From contig CABVAS010000129.1 of NCBI GenBank assembly GCA_902496375.1, forward strand, positions 1 through 5,026: DNA of 5,026 nt. The letters run 5' to 3'. The translations under genes were made by a program, and so were the position numbers. Each line of letters starts with the position of its first letter. Within the stretch, counting starts at the first letter, position 1. Origin of the DNA: an uncultured Collinsella sp. (lineage in GTDB: Bacteria; Actinomycetota; Coriobacteriia; Coriobacteriales; Coriobacteriaceae). The notes beneath the pieces are model-generated. The model worked only from the letters and a program-made list of their open reading frames with translations. It had not been told where the DNA came from and made no database searches. This document shows, piece by piece, positions 1 to 4,692 of the stretch.

Positions 1-465
1 ACCGCCCAGGCCGTTCCTGCCGCCCCCGTGGCTGCGCCCGCCCCTGACTTCTCCGCTCAGGAGCGCCAGATTTCCGCTGCCCTGATCGCTGCCCAGCAGA
101 CCGCTGAGACCATCGTCAACGATGCCAACGAGAACGCTGAGCGTATCCGCAACGAGGCTGACGCCAAGGCCCGCGAGGTTATCCGCCAGGCTCTGACTGA
201 AAAGCAGGCCGAGCTCGAGGAGATCGACCGTCTGAAGGCTTCCCGTGAGGAGTTCAAAGCCGAGTACCTCAAGCTCATCCAGCACTTCATGGACGATGCG
301 CAGAATTCCTTCCCGTCCGACCTTATGGCCTCCACGCCGGTCGGTTCTGCCGCTTCTCCTGCAGTGACTGTTCCCGCCGAGCCGCTGCCCGTCGCTGACC
401 CGGTTGTCCCCGTGGCCGATCCCTTCGCCCCGATCGACAACTTTGCTGCCGACGACCTGGACTAA
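1..465 (+). CDS. DivIVA-type coiled-coil protein, C-terminal part (5' end outside the window)
   Basis: The frame is open from base 1 and ends at TAA 463-465, giving 154 visible residues; the GTG at 28 is an internal Val, not a start. Visible residues about 18-100 form one long helix rich in Ala, Glu, Gln, Lys and Arg, with the AQQTAETIVNDANENAERI and EADAKAREVI pattern typical of the second coiled coil of DivIVA/GpsB-like proteins, then REEFKAEYLKLIQHF. DivIVA proteins bind curved membrane through an N-terminal segment (not in the window) and recruit division, polar-growth or chromosome-anchoring partners. The last 50 residues are a disordered Pro/Ala/Val/Asp tail with PVADP twice and an acidic DDLD end. 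Codon use is strongly biased to C-ending and GCT/CGT codons, which suggests high expression. A strong terminator follows 26 bases after the stop. Another coiled-coil protein is possible because the diagnostic N-terminus is missing. Confidence 0.78.
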   Translation, partial: TAQAVPAAPVAAPAPDFSAQERQISAALIAAQQTAETIVNDANENAERIRNEADAKAREVIRQALTEKQAELEEIDRLKASREEFKAEYLKLIQHFMDDAQNSFPSDLMASTPVGSAASPAVTVPAEPLPVADPVVPVADPFAPIDNFAADDLD

Positions 466-491
466 CATTCGGCCTACAATTTAGTGCCTAG

Positions 492-521
492 AAAGGACCC
501 GCAGCTTGCGGGTCCTTTTTT
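492..521 (+). terminator. Rho-independent terminator of the DivIVA-type gene
   Basis: A perfect 12-bp stem (AAAGGACCCGCA at 492-503, TGCGGGTCCTTT at 507-518) closes a three-base loop GCT and runs into six T (516-521). It lies 26 bases after the stop at 465. Confidence 0.93.
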
Positions 522-546
522 ATGACTGTGCCGGGGTGCGTAACAT

Positions 547-584
547 AAAAAACCGAGCCCTGCACATAGTGGCGCAGAACTCGG
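547..584 (-). terminator. Rho-independent terminator of the nitroreductase gene
   Basis: Read on the minus strand, CCGAGTTCTGCGC (584-572) pairs with GTGCAGGGCTCGG (565-553). This is a 13-bp stem with three G-U pairs and a six-base loop, followed by six T (552-547). It lies about 47 bases after the stop of the leftward gene and faces the terminator at 492-521, so the two convergent transcripts are both closed off here. Confidence 0.9.
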
Positions 585-631
585 CGAACGGGTGAGCGGT
601 AAAAGGTAGGTTTTAGGGTATGTGCCAAAAA

Positions 632-1162
632 CTACTTGAGGAGGAAGTCGGGGAGGGGAATGGTACGGGCCTCGCGATGCTCGGGATCGGCGATGTGGTC
701 GGCAGGATAGCCACAGACGAGCATGTGATAGGGATAGACGCCCTCGGGCAGGTTGAACCGCTCCTGTGCCACCTCAGGCTTAAAATGGCATACCCAGCAC
801 GTTCCCAGACCCTGCTCGGTGGCCTCCATCATCATCTGATCGCACACGATGGACGTATCGATTTCACTGGAATTCATCTGGTCATACGGGCGCACCCAAG
901 CATCATCGGTAACGCTGCAAATAAGGAAGACAAGCGGAGCCCCAAAGATAGACCCATCACGAGCAAACCGAGGCTGACAAGCAGCAGCCTTCTCCAACAA
1001 CTCGGGCGTATCCAACACCATCACACGAGAAGGATGATTATTACAAGCAGAAGGAGCAATACGCCCAGCCTCAACAATGGCATCCACCACAGCCTGCTCA
1101 ACAGAACGATTCTCAAACTCGCGACAAGAATACCGAGACCGAGCCAGATCCAAATAACTCAC
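632..1162 (-). CDS. Nitroreductase-family FMN flavoprotein
   Basis: The product is 176 residues from GTG 1162-1160 to TAG. The family uses FMN and NAD(P)H to reduce nitro compounds, quinones or flavins in the cytoplasm; the natural substrate cannot be read from sequence. Landmarks: RSRYSCREF (8-16), the FMN-phosphate Arg pattern near the N-terminus; APSACNNHPSR (36-46), the conserved AP-S-x-x-N-x-x-P loop; GLGTCWVCHF (118-127), the LG-x-x-W segment before the last core strand; PYHMLVCGYP (144-153), the usual P-x-x-x-L-x-x-GYP strand. The length suits the short, single-domain branch. The frame extends to an ATG at 1225, but that ATG has no spaced ribosome site and would add an unlikely hydrophobic lead (MGLWVPFVLLW). 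The GTG has GGAGGG seven bases upstream. Eight Cys include a CxxC (122-125). The first 74 codons use T or G third bases almost throughout and the rest mostly C, a sharp shift (see findings). Family call firm, function open. Confidence 0.9.
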   Translation of the reverse strand: MSYLDLARSRYSCREFENRSVEQAVVDAIVEAGRIAPSACNNHPSRVMVLDTPELLEKAAACQPRFARDGSIFGAPLVFLICSVTDDAWVRPYDQMNSSEIDTSIVCDQMMMEATEQGLGTCWVCHFKPEVAQERFNLPEGVYPYHMLVCGYPADHIADPEHREARTIPLPDFLLK

Positions 1163-1169
1163 AACCAAG

Positions 1170-1175
1170 CCCTCC
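1170..1175 (-). promoter_or_regulatory. Ribosome binding site that sets the nitroreductase start at GTG
   Basis: On the minus strand GGAGGG lies seven bases before GTG 1162-1160, so the protein should begin MSYLDLARSRYS. This is the usual position of the family N-terminus relative to the FMN-binding Arg. The upstream in-frame ATG (1225) has only GGGTGG directly against it. Confidence 0.75.
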
Positions 1176-1215
1176 AAATTCAACGAATCAATCCAAAGTA
1201 AAACAAAGGGTACCC

Positions 1216-1326
1216 AAAGCCCCATCCACCCAAACGTTTAAGGCGGTCCCAAAGTTCCCAATCGGGTCCAAAGGCCCCGCCAACAAAAGCCCCATCGCTT
1301 TCAAAGTATCAGCCAAAGTTCCCAAT
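1216..1326. repeat. Degenerate direct repeat, two copies, upstream of the nitroreductase gene
   Basis: Two blocks recur in the same order. AAAGCCCCATC is found at 1216-1226 and 1286-1296. CCAAAGTTCCCAAT is found at 1249-1262 and 1313-1326. Copy one spans 1216-1262 and copy two 1286-1326, with different filler between the blocks. A related CCAAAGGCCCC lies between them at 1269-1277. On the minus strand the motif reads ATTGGGAACTTTGG, and CTTTGG recurs several times up to the nitroreductase ribosome site. The repeats lie in the 5' region of that gene, so they may be regulatory sites or remains of a local duplication. I do not recognise them. Confidence 0.65.
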
Positions 1327-1340
1327 GGTGGTACGTAAGG

Positions 1341-1420
1341 CGAAGGGCCGGCACCTGTTTACTTTCGAACGACTCTGCCATGCAGCCGGAGTGAGAAAGC
1401 AAACAGGTGCCGGCCCTTCG
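1341..1420. repeat. Long hairpin with 20-bp perfect arms just past the DUF47 gene
   Basis: CGAAGGGCCGGCACCTGTTT (1341-1360) is matched exactly in reverse by 1401-1420, and two more pairs extend it outward (1339-1340 with 1421-1422). Inside, CTTTC (1362-1366) pairs with GAAAG (1395-1399), and CTGC (1375-1378) pairs with GCAG (1382-1385). An outer GGTACGT (1330-1336) pairs with ACGTACC (1431-1437), and CCCAAT flanks the whole at 1321-1326 and 1438-1443. The hairpin begins about 20 bases past the DUF47 stop (TAA, 1445-1443). It could end or protect the pit-DUF47 message, but no T-run follows it on either strand, so it is not a standard terminator. The nested inverted repeats and flanking direct repeat also suit a small MITE- or REP-like element. 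Confidence 0.85.
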
Positions 1421-1442
1421 CCGCCGGGACACGTACCCCCAA

Positions 1443-2066
1443 TTAACTGTTCTTCATGACAATCGAATCCACGACATCGGCCACATTCTCGCAGCAGTCG
1501 GCGCAGTACTCCAGGAAGGCGTACACGTCACGCCAAGCGATGACCTCGAGCGGGTCCTTGCCGTTAACGTGCAGGTTGCGCATGGCGTTGATGTAGAGCT
1601 CGTCGGCCTCGGACTCGATGGTGTTGATCTGGATGACGAGCTCGCGCAGGGTCTTGGACTTGCGGTAGTTGGGCAGCTCGACCATCAGGTCCTTCATGGC
1701 GCGGCAGGCGTCGGTCACCTTGTGGGCGATGACGATGGCATCGGGGTGGATGCTCTGGATGTTGGTGAAGTAGACGCGCTGCACGACGCCCTCGATACGA
1801 TCGAGCACGGTGTCGAGCGAGCAGCTCATCAGGTCTAGATCCTCGCGCTCAAGCGGGGTGATAAAGGCGGTGAGCAAGGCGTCTTCGAGCTCGTGGTGCT
1901 TCTTGTCTGCCGCATGCTCAATCGCATGCATCTTATTGAGCATGTCGTGGATCTGCGCGGGGTCAAAGTTCTCAAAAATCTTGGTGAGCAGCTCTGCGGC
2001 CTGGACGGCGAGGTCGGCGCAGGCAACGTAGTTGTCAAAGTAGAACGAATCGGGTTTCTTTGCCAT
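1443..2066 (-). CDS. DUF47 / PhoU-like phosphate transport accessory protein
   Basis: The product is 207 residues, the usual length for the family often annotated as Pit accessory protein (YkaA type), and is helical throughout. PhoU-like metal-site patterns are seen in pairs: EHAAD (50-54) in the first half and ESEAD (151-155) in the second. Also visible are the SLDTVLDRIEGVV helix (83-95) and a C-terminal helix with DCCENVADVVDSIV (190-203). Family members are cytoplasmic, are found beside PiT transporters, and are thought to modulate them; this role is known by association rather than by a shown reaction. The start ATG (2066-2064) has AAAGGA (2079-2074) seven bases upstream. The gene lies 67 bases after the pit stop on the same strand with no terminator seen between them, so the two are probably cotranscribed. 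Nothing is truncated. Family confidence is high. Confidence 0.94.
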   Translation of the reverse strand: MAKKPDSFYFDNYVACADLAVQAAELLTKIFENFDPAQIHDMLNKMHAIEHAADKKHHELEDALLTAFITPLEREDLDLMSCSLDTVLDRIEGVVQRVYFTNIQSIHPDAIVIAHKVTDACRAMKDLMVELPNYRKSKTLRELVIQINTIESEADELYINAMRNLHVNGKDPLEVIAWRDVYAFLEYCADCCENVADVVDSIVMKNS

Positions 2067-2133
2067 GGGTGGGTCCTTTCGAGGTGAAGACGGGTGGGCG
2101 AAGTAATGCGGTCCGGATGGACGCTCGGTTTGA

Positions 2134-3183
2134 CTAGAGGAACATCATGAACAGCTTGGCCATGACAAAGCTGATGAGTCCGCAGGCGGGGAAGGTGAAG
2201 AACCAGGTGAACATCATGTCCTTAACGACGCCGAAGTTGATGGCTGAGAGGCGCTTGACGGCACCGACGCCCATGATGGCGCAGGTCTTGATGTGTGTGG
2301 AGGACACGGGGATGCCGGTAAGGGTGGCAAGCAGCAGGTTCGCGGCGCCCGCGAGGTCGGCGGAGAAGCCCTGATACTTCTCGAGCTTAACCATGCTCTG
2401 GCCGACGGACTTGATGATGCGCTCGCCGCCCACGCTGGTGCCGATACCCATAGTGGCCGAGCACAGCAGCATAATCCAGATGGGGATGCCTGCATCGCCG
2501 ACGCTCGTCTGGCCGCTGGCAAAGGCCACGCCTAAAAAGAGCACGCCGATGAACTTCTGTCCATCCTGCGCGCCGTGCATAAAGCTCATGGCCGCAGCGC
2601 TCGCGATCTGAGCGTATTTAAAGAAGACATTGGCACGTCGCCTGTTGGCGGCGGCGAAAAGAATCGAGACGAGCTTGCACAGGACCCAGCCCATGACAAA
2701 GCCCAGGCCGATGGAGAGCGCCAGGCCGTAGATGACCTTCATCCACTCGTGGACGTTGACGCTGCTCGCGCCGCCGAGGGCGATGGCGGCACCGGTCAGG
2801 CCGGCGATAAGGCTGTGGCTTTGCGAGGTGGGGATGCCAAAACGCGACGCTGTGGCGCCGTAGACGACGATGGAGAACAGCGCCGCGCATAGGCAGGCGA
2901 GCGCCATGGTGCTGTTTCCGCCAAAGTCGACGATATGTGAGATGGTGTTGGCGACGCTCGCGTTAAAGTGCGTCATGATGAGCACGCCGAGGAAGTTGAA
3001 TGCGGCGCTCATGAGAATGGCGGCGCGGGCGGGCATGCAACGCGTAGTGACGCAGGTCGCGATGGCGTTGGGCGCGTCGGTCCATCCATTGACGAAGATG
3101 GCGCCGAGCGCGAGGATCACGGTGACGGCAAGGACTGGGTTCGACACAATTTGGCCGAGGAAGGTTGAGAACGTTACGTCCAT
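2134..3183 (-). CDS. pit: PiT-family inorganic phosphate transporter
   Basis: This 349-residue, strongly hydrophobic protein with about ten membrane segments belongs to the PiT family (PF01384), which moves phosphate, often as a metal-phosphate complex, with H+ or Na+ across the cytoplasmic membrane. The two inverted family repeats are visible. In the first, NGWTDAPNAIA (32-42) is the signature, followed by GIPTSQSHSLIAGLTGAAI (116-134). In the second, SFMHGAQDGQKFIGV (200-214) is the D-x-x-x-F/N-type signature and GIPVSSTHIKTCAIMGVG (290-307) the matching TH motif. The central cytoplasmic loop (about 178-188, NRRRANVFFKY) is short, which explains the length below that of E. coli PitA (about 500) and fits the class paired with DUF47. 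The start ATG (3183-3181) has only a weak GAGAAAG site seven bases upstream; an in-frame TAA 30 bases upstream rules out a longer form. It is the first gene of the pair with DUF47. Confidence 0.96.
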   Translation of the reverse strand: MDVTFSTFLGQIVSNPVLAVTVILALGAIFVNGWTDAPNAIATCVTTRCMPARAAILMSAAFNFLGVLIMTHFNASVANTISHIVDFGGNSTMALACLCAALFSIVVYGATASRFGIPTSQSHSLIAGLTGAAIALGGASSVNVHEWMKVIYGLALSIGLGFVMGWVLCKLVSILFAAANRRRANVFFKYAQIASAAAMSFMHGAQDGQKFIGVLFLGVAFASGQTSVGDAGIPIWIMLLCSATMGIGTSVGGERIIKSVGQSMVKLEKYQGFSADLAGAANLLLATLTGIPVSSTHIKTCAIMGVGAVKRLSAINFGVVKDMMFTWFFTFPACGLISFVMAKLFMMFL

Positions 3184-3213
3184 ATATGGGCTTTCTCGAA
3201 GTTTGCAGACACG

Positions 3214-3245
3214 TTACAAAAACATGATAAATCGTATCACCTCCT
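3214..3245 (-). promoter_or_regulatory. pit leader with perfect Shine-Dalgarno and a three-codon ORF
   Basis: On the minus strand AGGAGGTGAT (3245-3236) is fully complementary to the 3' tail of 16S rRNA. It is followed ten bases later by ATG TTT TTG TAA (3225-3214), in the pit frame and ending 30 bases before the pit ATG. The pit ATG itself has only GAGAAAG. The layout suggests a ribosome-loading leader with reinitiation at pit, or a regulatory leader; it may also be chance. The sequence is direct observation; the role is inference. Confidence 0.5.
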
Positions 3246-3292
3246 GTGGGTTTCTTTACCGAGTTCTGATGGGAGAAGTGAACTTTTTGGCA

Positions 3293-3309
3293 CTAAAATT
3301 GAATATTAG
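3293..3309. promoter_or_regulatory. A/T-rich palindrome in the divergent control region (candidate operator)
   Basis: CTAAAATT and AATATTAG flank a central G with 14 of 16 bases symmetric. The site lies 5 bases before a TTGACC -35 element on the plus strand, and its right half contains TAATAT, a possible minus-strand -10 for pit. No regulator is encoded nearby, so the binder is unknown. Confidence 0.35.
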
Positions 3310-3314
3310 CCCTG

Positions 3315-3343
3315 TTGACCGCGGGTGTTCTTTTTGCTAACAC
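3315..3343 (+). promoter_or_regulatory. Predicted sigma70-type promoter, distal, toward the small gene
   Basis: TTGACC (3315-3320), a 17-base spacer, and TAACAC (3338-3343) with TG one base before it (extended -10). Transcription would start near 3350 and leave a leader of about 84 bases before ATG 3434. It points to the small gene at 3434 and would be an alternative to the promoter at 3397-3426. Confidence 0.5.
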
Positions 3344-3396
3344 GCCATGCGGACACGTGCGATTACTGCGACACTCCAAAACCACAGTCTGTTCGC

Positions 3397-3426
3397 TTTA
3401 CAACATGCAAACATGCGTTCGATAAT
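3397..3426 (+). promoter_or_regulatory. Predicted proximal promoter with an SOS (LexA/Cheo-type) box in its spacer
   Basis: TTTACA (3397-3402), an 18-base spacer, and GATAAT (3421-3426), each one base from consensus. The spacer holds CAAACATGCGTTCG (3408-3421), which matches the Gram-positive LexA box CGAAC-N4-GTTCG at nine of its ten fixed positions. A repressor here would cover the spacer and touch the -10, the classic arrangement of an SOS promoter. The predicted transcription start (6-8 bases past the -10, 3432-3434) falls on or next to ATG 3434, so the message could be leaderless. Motifs are seen; LexA control is inferred. Confidence 0.55.
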
Positions 3427-3433
3427 AGGAGGC

Positions 3434-3772
3434 ATGGAATATCGACAGACAGATGGCAAAACTCGGCGCGTGCACAAGCAGTATGTGGACGTCGTGGCTC
3501 GCATCCTCGCGGGCGGACAGGTCGTGCCGGTCACCGTCTGCTGGGTCGACGGTCGTTGCTTTACGATTGACGAGATTGTCTCGACCACTGGGTTTGGCCT
3601 GACAGTTCACGGCATTCGTACGGCAACCTATAAGGTGCGTTTTGGCGGGCACGCGACCGAGTTGTATTTGGAGGACCAGACGCGCGAACGACCAGATGGC
3701 TCGCAGGCGCACGTGATGCGTTGGTGGGTCTGGGCCTTTGATCGTACGCTCGAGGGCGAGCGCCGTAGGTAA
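3434..3772 (+). CDS. Small uncharacterised protein behind an SOS-like box
   Basis: The product is 112 residues from ATG 3434 (MEYRQTDGKTRRVHKQYVDV). It appears soluble and basic, with no signal peptide or membrane segment. Visible blocks: YVDVVARILAGGQVVPVTVCW (17-37, two strands), VDGRCFTIDEIV (38-49), GIRTATYKVRFGGHATELYLED (60-81), and RWWVWAFDR (95-103). The order D-V-x-A, W-x-DGR-x-F-x-ID, then Y-x-x-R-x-x-G-x-x-x-x-L-x-x-E, and W-x-V resembles, from memory, a family of about 90-115-residue hypothetical proteins in Clostridia and Actinobacteria. The W-x-G/DGR core recalls DUF6504 found beside translesion polymerases, but I cannot confirm that link. I give no function. The frame is open upstream, with other ATGs at 3347 and 3413. 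3434 is chosen because residue 1 then begins the conserved part and the proximal promoter predicts a start there. AGGAGG (3427-3432) lies only one base before this ATG, too close for normal use. Confidence 0.8.
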   Translation: MEYRQTDGKTRRVHKQYVDVVARILAGGQVVPVTVCWVDGRCFTIDEIVSTTGFGLTVHGIRTATYKVRFGGHATELYLEDQTRERPDGSQAHVMRWWVWAFDRTLEGERRR

Positions 3773-3790
3773 GGACGTACGGCATTCGGG

Positions 3791-3812
3791 TACAATGACA
3801 GGAATCTTGTCA
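3791..3812 (+). promoter_or_regulatory. Candidate -10 and adjoining inverted repeat before the Bax inhibitor-1 gene
   Basis: TACAAT (3791-3796) is one base from the -10 consensus, but no good -35 is seen 16-18 bases upstream (GGTAAG region, overlapping the previous stop). It would give a leader of about 55 bases. TGACA (3796-3800) and TGTCA (3808-3812) form an inverted repeat over the expected transcription start and could be an operator or a 5' hairpin. Confidence 0.35.
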
Positions 3813-3856
3813 CCTGCTGTGCCGTTATTTGTGGCGCTTTTTGAAAGGACGAACCT

Positions 3857-4552
3857 ATGAACGATATCCAGGGCTATCAGAACGGCCCCGTCGAGAGCGG
3901 CGCAAGCCGCGCCAAGGAGATGTCGCCGCGCGCGTACAATCTCGCCATGTCTGCCCTCATCTTCTTGGGCTTTTGCGCCATGGGCGCCGGCGCCTACTTT
4001 ACGAGCACCATGTCGTTTGCGCGCATGATGATGAGCGGCGCCGCCTTGCCGCTAGTCTTTGGCTCGTTTATTTTAACCATCGTCGGCATGGTCATGATGT
4101 CGGCCGCCGCCAGCAAGCAGTCCGTGGGCCTGTCCCTTGTGGGCTACGTAATCTTTGCGAGTACCTTTGGCCTGACCGCGTCGTTTGGCCTTGCCAACTA
4201 CGACCTGCCCACCATCAACACTGCCTTTATCGCCACGGCCGCCATCACCTTTGTCTTTGGCGCCTTGGGCGTGACGTTCCCCAAGTTTTTCCAGCGCGTA
4301 TATGGCATCGGTTTTGGCATTCTGCTCGCCACTATTCTGGTTGAGATCGTGCTGATGTTCATGGGCGTCTCGCAGACCATCACCGATCTGATCGTGATCG
4401 TGGTGTTCGCCGGCTTTATTGGCTACGACACCTATGTTGCCGCGACGGTGCCGCCTACGCTGCCCAACGCCGTGCTCATGGCCTCTAACCTGTTCGTGGA
4501 TATTATCAACGTGTTCCTGCGCATTTTGAACATCCTCGGCCGTCGCGATTAA
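3857..4552 (+). CDS. Bax inhibitor-1 (BI-1/YccA/YetJ-type) membrane protein
   Basis: The product has 231 residues: a polar N-terminus (1-25) and seven hydrophobic stretches near 29-48, 62-82, 90-109, 119-140, 147-169, 175-193 and 206-226, the TMBIM/BI-1 pattern (PF01027). The C-terminal signature is clear: FIGYDTYV (187-194) and LFVDIINVFLRILNILGRRD (212-231), matching the family's YD and L-x-x-D-x-I-N-x-F-x-x-x-L. Asp191 and Asp215 are 24 residues apart, the same spacing as Asp171/Asp195 of Bacillus subtilis YetJ, where this pair senses pH and gates a calcium leak. In some bacteria (YccA) the family modulates FtsH protease; which role applies here is unknown. ATG 3857 has AAAGGA (3844-3849) seven bases upstream. 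It lies 84 bases after the small gene, with its own possible -10 and a terminator after it, so it is likely a single transcript with perhaps read-through from upstream. Confidence 0.94.
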   Translation: MNDIQGYQNGPVESGASRAKEMSPRAYNLAMSALIFLGFCAMGAGAYFTSTMSFARMMMSGAALPLVFGSFILTIVGMVMMSAAASKQSVGLSLVGYVIFASTFGLTASFGLANYDLPTINTAFIATAAITFVFGALGVTFPKFFQRVYGIGFGILLATILVEIVLMFMGVSQTITDLIVIVVFAGFIGYDTYVAATVPPTLPNAVLMASNLFVDIINVFLRILNILGRRD

Positions 4553-4598
4553 AGCGCGGCATTGCGACGCTTCCTGCCGGACACGGTAAAACGATGCG

Positions 4599-4627
4599 AA
4601 AGGCGGTCCTTCGGGGCCGTCTTTTTT
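4599..4627 (+). terminator. Rho-independent terminator of the Bax inhibitor-1 gene
   Basis: AAAGGCGGTCC (4599-4609) pairs with GGGCCGTCTTT (4614-4624) through 11 pairs, two of them G-U, around a TTCG tetraloop closed by C-G, and six T follow (4622-4627). It lies 46 bases after the stop at 4552. Confidence 0.9.
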
Positions 4628-4692
4628 GTACGCGGCGGGGTATCATGGATGGGAAAAGCCGATAGCGGCAGCGACAGGAAAGGTGACCACTT

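Noticed and set aside
620..1201. Plus-strand ORF of 193 codons covering almost all of the nitroreductase gene
   Set aside because: Its product is low in hydrophobic core pattern and rich in His, Ile, Arg and Thr, as expected from reading a G/T-biased gene backwards; the minus strand encodes a clear flavoprotein with its own ribosome site and terminator.
1160..1225. Longer nitroreductase start at ATG 1225, adding 21 residues
   Set aside because: No spaced ribosome site; the extra residues (MGLWVPFVLLW...) are not part of the family and come from the repeat region, while GTG 1162 has GGAGGG at seven bases.
1341..1420. Standard rho-independent terminator for pit-DUF47
   Set aside because: The stem is strong but no T-run follows on the minus strand (CGCCTTACGTACC), so I kept it as a repeat/hairpin of uncertain role.
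1407..1838. Plus-strand ORF of 143 codons opposite the DUF47 gene
   Set aside because: It begins inside the long hairpin, has no ribosome site, and shows a Val/Asp/Gly/His-repeat product typical of an antisense shadow.
3265..3290. GTTCACTTCTC on the minus strand as a Streptomyces-type PhoP box before pit
   Set aside because: Only one 11-base unit resembles the repeat; the required adjacent second GTTCA unit is missing.
3829..4344. Plus-strand ORF of 171 codons overlapping the BI-1 gene in another frame
   Set aside because: The product is Arg/His/Cys-rich with no family pattern; the overlapping frame is a clear BI-1 protein with a good AAAGGA site.
4641..4646. TATCAT as a -10 for the last gene
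   Set aside because: No acceptable -35 lies 16-18 bases upstream; that stretch is the terminator stem and T-run. It could act with an activator, but the sequence alone does not support a call.
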